DNA from: Toxonevra muliebris
Taxonomy: Eukaryota; Arthropoda; Insecta; Diptera; Pallopteridae
Direction: 5' to 3'
DNA length: 64,000 nucleotides
NCBI GenBank assembly: GCA_963691655.1
Contig: OY829330.1
Coordinates: 18,036,182-18,100,181, forward strand
Made by a program: the position numbers and the translations under genes. Positions 22,073-33,729 of the stretch are shown piece after piece (the first letter of the stretch is position 1; the number at the start of each line of letters is the position of its first letter). Below the pieces are notes generated by a model. The model did no database searches, was not told where the DNA came from, and was given only the letters and a program-made list of their open reading frames with translations.

Positions 22073-22212
22073 ATATTTAAAGTTATATATAAACAGGTTA
22101 ATGAACAAATGTAGTCATCACAACAACAATGTATATAGAGACGGGCAAATCAGACGGCCGTTTCGGAATCCGCCACAATTCCCCATCAGTGATCTTAGTG
22201 ATAATTCTTAAT
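22073..22212 (+). repeat. Local direct duplication, copy 1
   Basis: 22083-22212 is repeated at 22570-22699 with 2 differences in 130 bases, and similarity extends about 10 bases upstream. In both copies an ATG opens a 36-codon frame (MNKCSHHNNNVYRDGQIRRP and on) that ends at TAA. The two differences change Pro to Leu and Asn to Ser. It may be a duplicated exon or a short repeat; no splice sites stand out. Confidence 0.8.
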
Positions 22213-22569
22213 CTTTCAATATCCTATATAAGCTACTAATATTTGAAATCATAACCCAGAATTACGGATTTGATTCCAAATATCTTCACTGAATAGAGAT
22301 ATTGAAAGAAACTGCCACTAATGTTCTATATACTTATTTGTTGTTGTTTTTCCCCCATTGTAGCTAGTCTGCATAACAGTTCGTTATTTGAAAGTCTAGT
22401 ACATGAGAGTGTGTGTGTGTTTGTGAGAAAATGATTCTAGGTGCCATTTTTTCTGAACGGTCCCCATTCGATCAGTTCATGATAGTTTTTTAGGAGACTA
22501 TGAAAATTAAATCTAGAAGTTAATTTTCAAAGTCATGACTTAAGTTCATATCAATTTCGTTATTTGAAA

Positions 22570-22699
22570 TTATATATAAACAGGTTAATGAACAAATGTA
22601 GTCATCACAACAACAATGTATATAGAGACGGGCAAATCAGACGGCCGTTTCGGAATCCGCCACAATTCCTCATCAGTGATCTTAGTGATAGTTCTTAAT
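22570..22699 (+). repeat. Local direct duplication, copy 2
   Basis: Second copy of the 130-bp duplication, 487 bases downstream of the first and in the same orientation. Confidence 0.8.
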
Positions 22700-24165
22700 T
22701 TTATTTTTAGTATTTTTGTTTACAAAATTGTTCGACTTTGAGGAGCTGCAACTCCTAAAAAAATTGTTTTTTTCGCAAAGTTATTTCAGATTTGTTTTAT
22801 GTAGACTTTAAAATGACACCAATTATGTCTAAATCTGAGATTTTTGATTTTTGTCCACTGTATGATTCAGATATGGGCAAAGACTTGCAGCAGAAATTCT
22901 GTGATTTCATGAAACACTTTGACAAATATACTAATGTCATTAAAACTTTTCTGCTTATCGTTTAAAAATAGAATAGAGTTCATAAGATTTTCACATTAGC
23001 ATGAAGTTTTATTGTCACTGGAGTTTTATTTTATGCTTGCATATGGATATATGCATTTGACGACAGATTTTTAAACAGCGCAATGGCTGATCTGGCTAAG
23101 GTGCAAGTTGGATATATGCGATGGCAAGCGTTTTTATTTTTTTAATTTTTTTAATACACATATTATTTAAATTAAAACACCCACATAATAAGGCACCCTT
23201 TTTTCATAGTTAAATACAAATTGTATTGTACTTTAACTGAACTATGCCCATTTACAACTTTGCTTTTCATATTAAATTAAATTGTAGTTAATGAAAAAAT
23301 AATACATTTACTGTAGAGATGCTCAAGGTTTTTCTTTTTAAGAACATATTTTGTCCAATCTTACTCTTGAAATCTTAAAAGATAAAATTTTTGTAGAAAA
23401 TGTATAATGATTTATTAGTTGCCGGCGAATTTGTAGATGTGATCACACACACATGGACTCTTTCTTTTAATTTATTTGGCTTTACATAAATATTTATATA
23501 AACAATTTCACCATGATCAAATTAATAAAAAGTATATATTTTTATATTCATGTAATGCGTTTGAATCATTATATAATATTGCAGTTTATGCCCGATTTCC
23601 ATTTCAACAACAACAGTTTATGACCAACACCTTCATTCTTTGTTTTGGCTTTTAGTATTGTATCTATAAACGTTAAACCGGTATCAGTATGGTAGGGTAT
23701 GACATACCCTAAAGCCTCTATTTTCTGAAATAATTTCTATATCGGTCGAATTCTTCTCATTTTCGTTTCAAGTCCCTTTGCATAACATTCCTGAGTGTAA
23801 CCAGTTCCACGTTTTCTTGTAAAAATTCGTTGGGATATTACATCCCCAAAACAAAAATAATGAAACTTTTTGTGTAAATATTTTTGGATGCATATTCATG
23901 TACGTAGTTGATAAACATGTAAAGTATTGGTATAGATTTTTCAAATATAAAATAGTTTTGGTTTTACTTTCATCGTAGAGAAAATATCGAATTAGTAAAA
24001 ATTCGCATAATTTGTATTTTATTTTGCTTTTTGTTTATTAATAGTTTGAACATGAAATGTTTTTATGTTATTTATACACTTTGCGTATTTGCATGTTTCA
24101 TACTTTGTATTGTATTTACTTTTTGTCGATAAAAAAAAATAATTTGTAAAAAAAAAATCCATTTG

Positions 24166-24236
24166 GTGGGGATTCGATCCACGCCACACAAAGCTCATTC
24201 CACATTCATGAACTTCCCCTCTCAGCAACTCATCTA
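24166..24236 (-). other. tRNA-like sequence, minus strand
   Basis: On the minus strand GTGGATCGAATCCCCACC is a T-arm/B-box match that follows an A-box-like GTTGCTGAGAGGGG. Probably a tRNA-derived repeat. Confidence 0.35.
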
Positions 24237-25489
24237 CAAACCACTATCGAAGAAAATGATCAAATTAGTAATATGCAGTTACATTCATGCAAATGAAAAA
24301 TAATTTAAAACACAAAGCTCTCAAACTCTCACGAATTCTGTTCTGCTTTGTGTTTGTGCAAAAACAATTGCAAAAGAAATTAAATTTTTACTTTAAAAAT
24401 GCATTTTGCAGACAAAGTATTCATTTAAGACATTTTTGTAGCAATCCTTTCATACATTATTTTGATGCATTTCTTATAGTTTCAAAGTTACGCCACTTTA
24501 AGAATTTATTTTGTATGGGAGGTTCCACACCCACTTGTTTTATTGAAATAAAAGATATTCTATGTTCAAACGGGGGGGCTCCCCATTACAATACTGCAAA
24601 TCGGGCCAGTAGTTCCAGAGATTACCTCCATAATACATCCAAACTTTACCAAATTATTAATAGTATAGATATAGATTAGAGGAGTCCAAGAAGTTAAAGA
24701 AACTTTGATTTCCCGGGGCGGCCATGAAAAATCTCCATGCACCACAATATATATAATACAAAATTTGTAGTTACCCCGCAAATAGCGGGCAGAAATATCA
24801 AAATCGCTTTGTAGTCCAAAAAATTACAATACTGAAAAATGTTGGCTCTCTCCTTTTCAATTCCACTAAGGGGACTAACAAGAGTTCTATAAGTTGGTTG
24901 GAAAAACACATCTTCATTAAATTCGAGCTAAACTTGATAGATCCACCTTCAAAATAATTTCTCAAAATCTTTTTTTTGGGGCTAGGCTTTGCGCAATACC
25001 ATGGATTAGCGCTTTATCTTCTATTATGGTTTTATTAAAGGTTTAAGACCATCCGTTTCCAAATTTTGCAAGGGAAAACAAACACGTGTCTCTCAATCAA
25101 AATTCGAAGAGCTCATCGATCATATTTCTTCGTGTATTCCAGATGGTTTTCTAATATTCGTGACACAGAATTGGCTTTCAAATCCAGCTCATCAGTATGA
25201 CAAATTGAATTCCTTGCTGTATTTTCGTTGGGATTCCTGCCGACATTACACCAATATTTTACTTTTTTTCATTCCTATTTAAATGAAATATTCTTCATCA
25301 TCATTTCGCATCAATTTATACAGAGCGATGGGAAAAATATGAGGGGAAGTTTCTATACGTGTGATTATGTATCCCTTTCTTACACACATGATTTTCGTTA
25401 CTAATAAATACGTAATTATCTCACTTGGATCTCATAGAAAAACAATACTTCAAAATAGTTTATAACAAACATTATCACGACTAGTTGTC

Positions 25490-25545
25490 TAAAATACCAA
25501 TAAGCACGCAACCATTTGTAGGCCAAGGTTCAAATCCCACAAAAT
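25490..25545 (+). other. tRNA B-box-like motif
   Basis: AAGGTTCAAATCCCACAAAA matches a B box. The upstream half is weakly tRNA-like. Confidence 0.3.
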
Positions 25546-25684
25546 TATTTTTTTTTGTTTTTTAAATTCGTGTCCTAAATTTAAATCCTATAAATAAAAA
25601 AAAAACTAAAATTTCAAACAAAAAAAAAATTAAAAAAAAAATTTTTTTTTTTACCTACAATTTTACTTTTTCTTGAATTGCCTT

Positions 25685-25747
25685 TTTCCAGGCTCGAAGA
25701 TTCACATAATGACAGCCGAACAGCGCGCCTATCAACTAAGCCACATA
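25685..25747 (-). other. tRNA-like sequence, minus strand
   Basis: On the minus strand TGGCTTAGTTGATAGGCGCG is a strong A-box/D-arm match, followed by an anticodon-arm-like segment and AATCTTCGAGCCTGG in the B-box position. It may be a diverged tRNA pseudogene or a SINE head. Confidence 0.45.
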
Positions 25748-26682
25748 AGCAAATTTTTTTTATATAAATTTTGTTTCTTTTATTCTTGGGTTAAAATATA
25801 TACCACCCTGCATAAAAAACTAAGCAAAAGTTGGGACAATCATTACCCTACCTACCCTAAAGAGTTAACTAGGCAAGAGAGAGTAAGATCTACTAATTTG
25901 AAACACTCAATCAGGCTGTCTTTGTTTATCTGAAAATAAACCGTGTAAAATTTTGAAATTGTATTAGTGAAAGCCAAAAATTTTGTTTATGTATTGGAGT
26001 TTCCATTAGCACTGTGTGACAGGGAAGTGTGTGTTTTATTATACATTTTACTTTAAGCCCAAAAGTATGCAACACATAATTTCTACATCAAAAATGGCTC
26101 TGCAATATACTTACATATCAATGGAATAGTATAACATATCAAAAATCGTTTTTATATATTGTATTGTTTTATTTCAGTTTATAGTTTTTTCTTTCCTAAT
26201 TGAAATTGTAAAATAATGTCAACATTAGCCGATGTAGACGGGCTATAAGCGAAGAAATTGCATTGAAAAGAGAAAAGGTTAGTTGGACCAAAACCAATAA
26301 ACTTCGGGAAATGAGTTATAAGCCGAAAAAACAATATGCCAATGAATTTCCAGATTCGATTAACACTAAAAGTCGTGCGAATTGCATATGTCATGCGGGA
26401 AATGTAAAAAATTTAACTAAAACACGAAATAGAATATACGAAAAACAAATTTTTTCATTTTCATTCCTTGCAATAAGAATAATTACATATATTTTATGGT
26501 AATAAAAAAAGGTTTTCGGTCATAAGGCTAATATAATAATTAAAAACTTATTTTAATTTCCTTTAAATGTAACTATGAAGTGGTTAGGTTAGGTTAGGTT
26601 GGAGTGGCAGCCTTCTGCTTGAAAGCACACTTAAGCACATTTAGGCTCATTGTGATACCACAGTACGGCGAGACTCCCCCAT

Positions 26683-29600
26683 TTACGGATTGGAGAACCA
26701 TGAGGATTCCATAATGAATCTGGCTATGTCCTTAATATTTACGGATGGTAGCTCGGACAGACTAGTGAAGAAAGGTGAGCCCAGGAGTTTTAGTCTCCTC
26801 CTGGCCAGGGATGGGCATTCGCACATGAAATGGAGGACTGTTTCTTCCTCCTCCTCAGAGCCGCAGCCCCGACAGAAGTCATTGAATGGCAGTCCTAGTT
26901 GTGCAGCATGTCTCTCCATTATGCAGTGCCCCGTGAGCACCGAAGTCGTAATGCTGATGGAGTTTCTGCTAAGGTTGAGTAGCTGTCTAGTTCGTCTATT
27001 GTCCATAGTGGTCCATGTTAGCCTGGTAATACCACAGGTATGCTCCGCTACCCAGGATCTTTTAGCTTCCTCAGGTAGTTTTGCTTAATGGCCAATTTAA
27101 TAGACGTAAGAGGGACACCAATTGTGCAGGAAGGTGATATATCTGTAAGCTGCGAGCCCTGTTTTGCTAACTCGTCGGCATTGCAGTTACCTGAAATATC
27201 CATATGTCCAGGCACCCAATATAGGTGGACCTGCGAGTGACTCGACAAAATGTTGAGTGAAGATCGGCAGTCGAGAACAAGCTTTGATGTAGTGAAAACA
27301 CCGGCAAGGGACTTGATTGCTGCTTGGCTGTCCGTGTAGATGCAGATATTCTTATCGAATGAATCGTTGCGAATAAGCCACTTGGACGCTTGATAGATAG
27401 CCATTACTTCCGCCTGAAAGACGCTGCAATGGTCAGGAAGTCGGAAAGAGAGTCTGAGATCTAACTTACTAGAGCAGATACAACAGCCGACTCTTTCCTC
27501 CGATTTGGATCCATCTGTATAGATGTCAATTGAATTGTCAGTGACCACCTCGTCATTAACCCATTCCTCTCTACTGGGGATATGGGTGAAGAACGTGTGG
27601 TTTAAATTAGGGGTAGAGCAAATGTAGTCTACGTTAGTTGGTACGGACATATCGTGGATTAAAATCTTGGCTTGGCCCAGGTTTGACCAGGTCCAGAGAG
27701 TTAGGGCACTGAGTCTGGCAGCAGAGCACTTAGCTTGTTGCTTAACCAGAAGTGAAGTTGGCAACCAATGAAGGATTGCGAAGAGAGCTTTTGTGGAGGT
27801 AGTACGGAGAGCCCCAGTAATCAATATGGCTGCCGTTCTTCTAACCTTATCCAGTGGTTTAAGGTTGACCGCCTTTGCAGTAACTGGCCACCAGAAGACG
27901 GATCCATAAAGAAGATTAGGCTCGACCACTGCTGAATAGAGCCAGGAAGTGACTCGAGGTTGAAGACCCCATCTTTTTTCTAATGCCCTCTTACAGCAGT
28001 AGAGAGCGCAAGAGGCTTTCCGTACTCTCTCTGCTATATTAGCTTTCCATTGAAGTTTAGGATCAAGAACAAGTCCTAAATATTTGACGCGCTTGCTAAG
28101 GCAAAGCGAGGTACCATTAACTTTGGGTAGGGCAAAATTTGGTATTTTATACTTTCTAGTAAAAAGCATAACCTCTGTTTTAGCAGGATTAACATTAAGA
28201 CCGAATTCACGGCACCAGTGAGACAGAATGCTAAGTGAGTGATTTAGCCGTTCTGAAAGAGTAGCAACGTATTTGCCGGATACTGCAATAGCAATGTCAT
28301 CTGCATAAGCTATTATTTTGCAGCCGGTTTGGTCTAATCTGTTTAGCAGTGTGTTCACCGCCAGATTCCAAATAAGAGGCGATAATACACCTCCTTGTGG
28401 TGTGCCTCTATTGACAACCGTTTTGGCTTTATCATTTCCGATAGAGGAGCTGATCATACGTGTTTTAAGTAGTTGTCCTATAAATCTAACCAGATTAACA
28501 TCAAGATTAAGATTTATTAAGGCATTAACGACAGCGTCGGGCAGACATTGTTGAAAGCCCCCTCGATATCGAGAAACACTGCAAGCGTGTATTCCTTGTT
28601 GGAAAGTGATTTCTCAACTTCCTCAATGAGTACATGTAGCGCTGTTTCCACAGACTTCCCTTTGGTATAGGCATGCTGTGATTTGGATAAAAGAGTGGGA
28701 TTGATAGAGTTCCTGATATGAAAATCAAGAACCCTTTCTAGTGTTTTTAAGAGAAAGGAGGACAGACTGATCGGTCTGAAGTCCTTTGGGTTGGTATGGG
28801 ACGCCTTCCCTGCTTTAGGTATGAAGACTACACGAGCCTCTCTCCAGCTTTTGGGAATGTACGAGAATTTTAGGTAAGCATTATAAATTTGCAATAGCCA
28901 TGATGTTACGTGTTCAGCCCCTTGTTGAATATCCGCGAGAATGATACCATCAGGCCCTGGAGATTTATAGGGGCTGAAGGATTTGATGGCCCACTTTAAA
29001 AGAGTGTCGGTCATTTGGAAAGGGGAGGGGTTACTTAAAGGATGATCGGTCACAGGAGGACTATGATCAACGAAGGTTTTACTCCCTGGAAAATGAGTAT
29101 TCAGGAGCACCTCTAAGGTCTCAATCCCAGAATCAGTCCAGTGACCATCGGATTTCTGGGTACAGTCGAGAGCCCTAGGGGCCGTATTCAAGAGTTTTCG
29201 AAGTCGGCTGGTCTCGGAGAAGCTTTCTATGCTACCACAGAAGTTCCTCCAAGACGCCCTTTGGCTTTTCTTATAGCGTACTTAAGTTCTCTTTGTTTTG
29301 ATTTAAAGGGAAACCAGTCATTAAAAGCCTTGGCTCTATTAAAGAGTCTTCTACAAACTTTTCGAAGCTCTGCAATCTCCGAGGTTCACCATAAAAGTTT
29401 GGTCTTACCTCTAGGTTTGGAAGAATTGCATGCCGATTTGGCAGCAGTGTTAAAAAGTGCTGTAATGGAGTTTACCTCTCGATCAATATCGCAGTGGTTG
29501 TTAATAGTGGGTAGAGCAGGCTGTATGCCAGACTCAATAATGGCATGGAACTTTGTCCAGTCAGTACGCTTCCTATTGATGAGGCTAGTAGCACCTGCAG

Positions 29601-30258
29601 AGTCTGTAGGATCTAGTTTATCAATGGTGAAGTTAATACAATTATGATCAGAAAAGGAGCACTCTTGCGCGACACTCCAGTCTTTTAGTAGGTGTTCACT
29701 TACTAGAGTGAGATCGAGAACCTCCCTTCTATTTGAAGTAATGAAGGTTGGCTCGTTCCCCCTATTAGCAATAACTAAGTCATGAGTAAGGATAAAATCA
29801 AAGAGAGACTCATCTCGTTCATTTGTGTCCGTGCTGCCCCACATCTCGTGATGGGCATTGGCGTCGGCACCAATGATAACCGGGGTCCGTTTGCAGTTAG
29901 CCTCTGCAACCAGAAGCTTCAACACATCGTGCGGCGGTGATGTACCGTGGTCATGGGCCATGTAGCTGGAGACGATCCAGGTGGCCATGGCGTTGATCAC
30001 AATAACCATGGCCACGTTGTCTTTATCGCTGAACCTGGAGAGTAAAAGAGCGTTAATGCTATTTTTGATAAGGATACAGGATCTGGGTTTACCTTGACCC
30101 TCCACATACACTGTGCGGTATCCATTTATATTGAGTCCGCAAACCCGGTCATTAACGACCCATGGTTCTTGGACCAGTATGAGCTCCTCTCCTTTTTGAG
30201 ACAGGCGGAGGAGCAGGGCTGCAGATACAGTGATGGAGTGGTGAAGGTTAATCTGCAT
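26683..30258 (-). pseudogene. LOA-like ORF2: endonuclease, reverse transcriptase, RNase H
   Basis: ORF2 would nick the target and copy the element RNA into it. The endonuclease starts at MQINLHHS (30258) and shows VQEPWV (catalytic Glu), IIGADANAHHEMWG and SDHNCINF. The RT (from about 29000) shows FRPISLSSFLLKTLERVLD, AYTKGKSVETALHVL, VFLDIEGAFNNV, GTPQGGVLSPLIWN and AYADDIAI. RNase H shows YTDGSKSEE, AEVMAIYQASKWL, YTDSQAAIKSL and WVPGHMDISGN. The C-terminus (26683-27050) has CRGCGSEEEEETVLHFMCEC. Lesions: TGG to TGA at 29386, and frameshifts near 29268, 28550 and 27055. The endonuclease start overlaps the end of ORF1, as is common in these elements. Confidence 0.87.
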
Positions 30259-31493
30259 CGGAGAGAGTGTCGATATCTGATTGAGGCAAGGTCTCCAAGA
30301 AGGCCGCAGCTTCTGCTGAAGGCTCTTCATTGGTTTCCTTCCCAGCAACTAACTTGTCGCATCTATAGACTCTGAGAGAGATCGACTCGAAACCGTAGTT
30401 GATCTCTCCCTTGCTGGCATTGAGAGGCGATAACAACTCTTCATTTAAAATGATGAGCGCTTCACGAAGGTGGCCCTTTGGATCGCTGACCTTGGCGACC
30501 TTCCAATCGTGGGTGGGAAGCTCAAGGTTGCTTAATTTGATGAGCTCCAGGATTTCATCTGGCGAGGAGGGCTCTGCGGGAATCCAAGCCTTGGAGCGTG
30601 GGCGATTGGGGATTTGGTCTTTTGGCACAGCCGCAAGCTTAGCACCAGGCCAAACCTCCCCCAACATCGCACTGGCAGCCTTGTACAGATCCGCGGAGCG
30701 TTGGTCTATCTTTCGCGACTTCATTGAAAGGCCGATTTAGTTTCGGTGGGTGGTGGTGCCAGTCTTGGCCGTTTGTGGTCTTGACGGACAGTATGGGCGG
30801 CTTGCTCAGTCGACCTCTGTCGTTTCTGATTAGCCTTCGGGGATGGCGGGGGTGGACGGGCTCCAGAATTCTGTTGAGCCCAAAAGAGAGCAGCCTTATC
30901 CCTTTCGGAGAGCGAAGAAGGATCAATCTGCTCCAGCCTGTTCAGGATCCTGAAGGCTGACCTTCTGGTCCTGTACGCCCGTGTTGACGCGGTGATATGC
31001 GCGCGAGCACCAGAGTTGCCGAATCCCGGGCTACACCAGTTAGGCGAACGAGCGGGGAAACAACCCTAGCACCTGGCACAGATGCCGAAGTGGTTGGGGT
31101 GCTCGAAACAAGCGATCGAACGCTTGAGCGGGATGTGCTGGCGCTTGCACTGGAAGGGGATGAGGCTAGCTTAGTAGCTGACGTCTTACCGGTGCCAAAC
31201 AAACGAGCACGAAGAGAAGCACCACCCGCACCTGACACTGTTGCCTGGGTGACGAGCGTGCTCGAAGAGGGTGTGGGTTTTGATGACGACGAGGGTGGTA
31301 TGTTGGCCAAAACTCTCGTCGATACCGTAGGTCTGGTGGAAGAAGCACCAGAAGTTGACGCACCAGATGTTGTAGGTGGTGAATGGTTGGCAGGCGATTG
31401 CCTTACCAATCTGTTGGGCTCCCCATGCGGGTTGGCCTTAGGATTTTTTGTGTTTTTCTTTGACGTATTCATGATTGTTGGGTCCCCACTCAT
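30248..31493 (-). pseudogene. LOA-like ORF1 (nucleic-acid-binding protein), frameshifted
   Basis: The ATG at 31493 opens a Ser/Thr/Pro/Ala-rich N-terminal region of about 180 residues, typical of disordered ORF1 heads. A frameshift near 30950 leads to a basic Pro-rich linker (ILNRLEQIDPSSLSERDKAA onward), and another near 30724 leads to the C-terminal folded part (DQRSADLYKAASAMLGEVWP to the stop at 30248). That last part resembles the conserved C-terminal domain of ORF1 in Jockey/LOA elements. No CCHC knuckle was seen. It ends in an acidic tail (SDIDTLSDAD). Confidence 0.7.
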
Positions 31494-32146
31494 GGCCGCT
31501 ATCTCCGTCCGGATGTGTAGTCACCTTAATGGTCCCGTGGTTATCTATGCCGAAGCAGGGAGGCCACGCAAGGGTTGGTACAAGTCCTTATGAGAGCAAG
31601 TACTCAGAGCCAGACCAGTGCTAAATGGGAGTCCTCTCAACCAAACCTACACCGCCAACCGAATGGCGACGGACTTCGAACGTACCATGAGGCCTGCCAG
31701 GGTTTTAACGGGACGGAGACAGTTGTGACCTTAAACTGGAGCCGTTCACAGAAGGTTTCACCCCGCTGCTACAAGGTCCAGAAGCCACAACCACCAGCCC
31801 AGAAGCAATCAATACGAATGGGATGTCGTTGGAGTAATAGTGGACAAATAGAGGTCGTGCCGTTTGGTACCTGACGTCCCCCCCATCAAAGGAGAACGCC
31901 AGAATACCGGGGATGTGTTTTATTTAAGAGGGTTTGCTGCCTCCGCCTGATCTATCTTAGCCAGTTGCATATCAGACATCTGATGTGCCCTGTTATAAGA
32001 TAAAAGTTTACACCAGCTGGCTGACATGCAACCGTTACCAGCTGCCACCACGAGAAGGTGATAGACCACACTACCATCAGACCACTCAATTACGGCACAT
32101 ATCGAAATTCGTGTTGGTCCCCTTGAGTGTCTGACGGCTTGACAGC
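31494..32146 (-). other. 5' untranslated region of the LOA-like element
   Basis: Minus-strand sequence between the target duplication and the ORF1 start. It is GC-richer than flanking DNA. Open frames here are not convincing. An internal promoter would be expected near the 5' end (32146) but I cannot point to one. Confidence 0.6.
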
Positions 32147-32250
32147 CTATGAAGTGACTTCTTTAACAAAATAAATCATTTTTTTCTGATAGTGTCATTA
32201 TAACAACAAAAACTCAAAGCTTCGAAATTAGCCTAAAAATGAACTCGTAT

Positions 32251-32642
32251 ATTGACAATGGCGCGTTTTCGCATCACACAGTTTCATGGAAACATTACGG
32301 TTGAACAACTGAACCACGCTTCACACTTTCTTTTCCCGATTAAAAGATATATAATCGAACCAACTATTTACAAGATTTCGCAATTTAAAAAAAATATTTA
32401 GTATTATTTTTTTATCATTAAAATCAAAAAAATTCAAAATTGGTAAAAATTGAAAACAAGTCCCACTGCAATGGGCATGGAAGTGTGTCGATATAACCTA
32501 TGGGCTAAAAAAAATCGACAATACTTCTGAAAGGCGTATAGAACTAACATTATAATTTCATTGTCAATATCATTTACCGTTCTTCTGATAAAAATCTATA
32601 AAAATAACATATTTAGTGGTGCGTTTTCGCACCATTGTCAAT
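32251..32642. mobile_element. Inverted-repeat MITE (392 bp)
   Basis: ATTGACAATGGCGCGTTTTC at 32251 and the following 7 bases are matched in inverse by 32616-32642 (27-base arms, a few mismatches in the TTTT/AAAA centre and adjacent bases). The arm itself contains a small palindrome around TTTT (TGCG...CGCA). AT-rich interior, no gene. A target duplication is not clear. Confidence 0.6.
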
Positions 32643-33219
32643 TAATAAGTTAAACTATTATTGTTCGCCACTACAAATAGATACGTCCACTCTAATTCCG
32701 ACGAAGCGCAAAACTATTTCGCAACTAAAAAGTGTTGCCAGTTTAAATTTTTTATGCCAGTTTTAATTTTTAATGCTATATCAGCCTGTTTACATTTTGA
32801 ATGTTAAATTTGCACAGGATAATATCAATTTTACATAGCAAATGAATTAAATAATAAGAACATTTTTAAAATGTAAAACCGAGTATTATCAATATGATAG
32901 TTTTAATCTAAAATCAACACAAAATATATCAATCTGCTATTTTTTGCCGTAAAACTAACATTTTTGTTTTTACATTGAAAATAACATTACAAAAATATCA
33001 ATTTTACATTGCACTTTTTTTTAATTTAATAATAATACCTCCAACACAGCAGTCGGACATGTTCGCATCGCACCTATTATACATATACACTTTTCCTAAT
33101 ATAGCTTTGCTGTTTTTAGTTGAGCTCTCTTTCTTCACGCTACTGCTCTATATGTTATGATTACATTCGGAACAGGTGTGCTTACTTTAACCTCAAGCGG
33201 AATCACCGAAATTAAAGCA

Positions 33220-33645
33220 CTGTGTTTCAGACAGTCAAGCGATTATCAAGGCACTTGAATCCTATCAGGTAAAGTAAACGTAATACGCTTGGCTTGAAGA
33301 AAAGGGTCTGGATAATTTGGATTCTAGGCCTTATAAGAATAAAAGGAAATGAAAGGCAAACGAACTAACAAAAAAGGAGGCCGAAACCACTTTTAAAAAA
33401 CTCGAAGCCTTTGTGGAATAGGAAAAAGGTCTCTAACCATGCTGGTAAAGAAAGAAGAACAATTACGAACTCGAGCAGTCAAAAACTGTTTCAGAAACAT
33501 ATAAAATAAATAGATTTGAGGAATGTATAAATTTAACAAAACAGAATCTGAGAATTATAACAGGTATTCTAACAAAGCACTGCAGGCTGAATTATTACCT
33601 GACAAAAGTGAGAATATACAGCAATGAGTTACCGAAATTTCAAAA
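33220..33645 (+). pseudogene. Non-LTR retrotransposon fragment: RNase H and downstream region
   Basis: DSQAIIKALESYQVK (from about 33228) matches the RNase H substrate-handling motif. GNERQTN near 33345 corresponds to the usual GNERAD-type motif, and NLTKQNLRIITGILTKHCRL (from about 33532) matches the segment that follows RNase H in LOA/R1-type ORF2 proteins. Frameshifts and stops are frequent. It is on the opposite strand to the LOA-like element at 26583-32146 and is much more diverged, so it is an independent relic. Confidence 0.65.
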
Positions 33646-33729
33646 CACATTCTAGGACAATATCCTGCTCTTATGCAAAACATGTTGACCCTTGGGAAAA
33701 GGCGTCATACTAAGATTTATGTTTGTAAG

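Larger units (their letters stand above)
22700..26572. other. AT-rich region with no supported gene
   Basis: Contains a short palindrome TAGGGTATG/CATACCCTA at 23692-23710, tRNA-like scraps (listed separately), and a GC-richer patch at 24490-24800. A frame without ATG at about 25020-25280 (FYYGFIKGLRPSVSKFCKGK onward) is open for some 85 codons but is unrecognised. A small frame at about 26220-26502 (ISEEIALKREKVSWTKTNKL) is also unrecognised. Confidence 0.4.
26583..32146 (-). mobile_element. Apparently full-length LOA-like non-LTR retrotransposon (5.56 kb)
   Basis: CTATGAAGTG at 26573-26582 is repeated exactly at 32147-32156, a 10-bp target duplication. On the minus strand the order is a 5' untranslated region (32146 to 31494), ORF1, then ORF2 with endonuclease, reverse transcriptase, RNase H and a C-terminal Cys/His segment, and a short 3' end. 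RNase H after the RT places it with the LOA/I-type lineages; the sequence style suggests LOA. The 3' terminus is AACCTAACCTAACCTAACC, resembling the insect telomeric unit on the other strand. Several single-base frameshifts and one stop make it inactive, but it is little rearranged, so it is fairly young. Confidence 0.87.

Noticed and set aside
26583..26602. TTAGG-like repeats as a telomere or interstitial telomeric tract
   Set aside because: Only about three units, and they form the exact 3' end of the LOA-like element next to its target duplication.
30997..31593. 198-codon + strand frame
   Set aside because: It is antisense to the Ser/Thr/Ala-rich ORF1 head of the LOA-like element; open only because of that composition.
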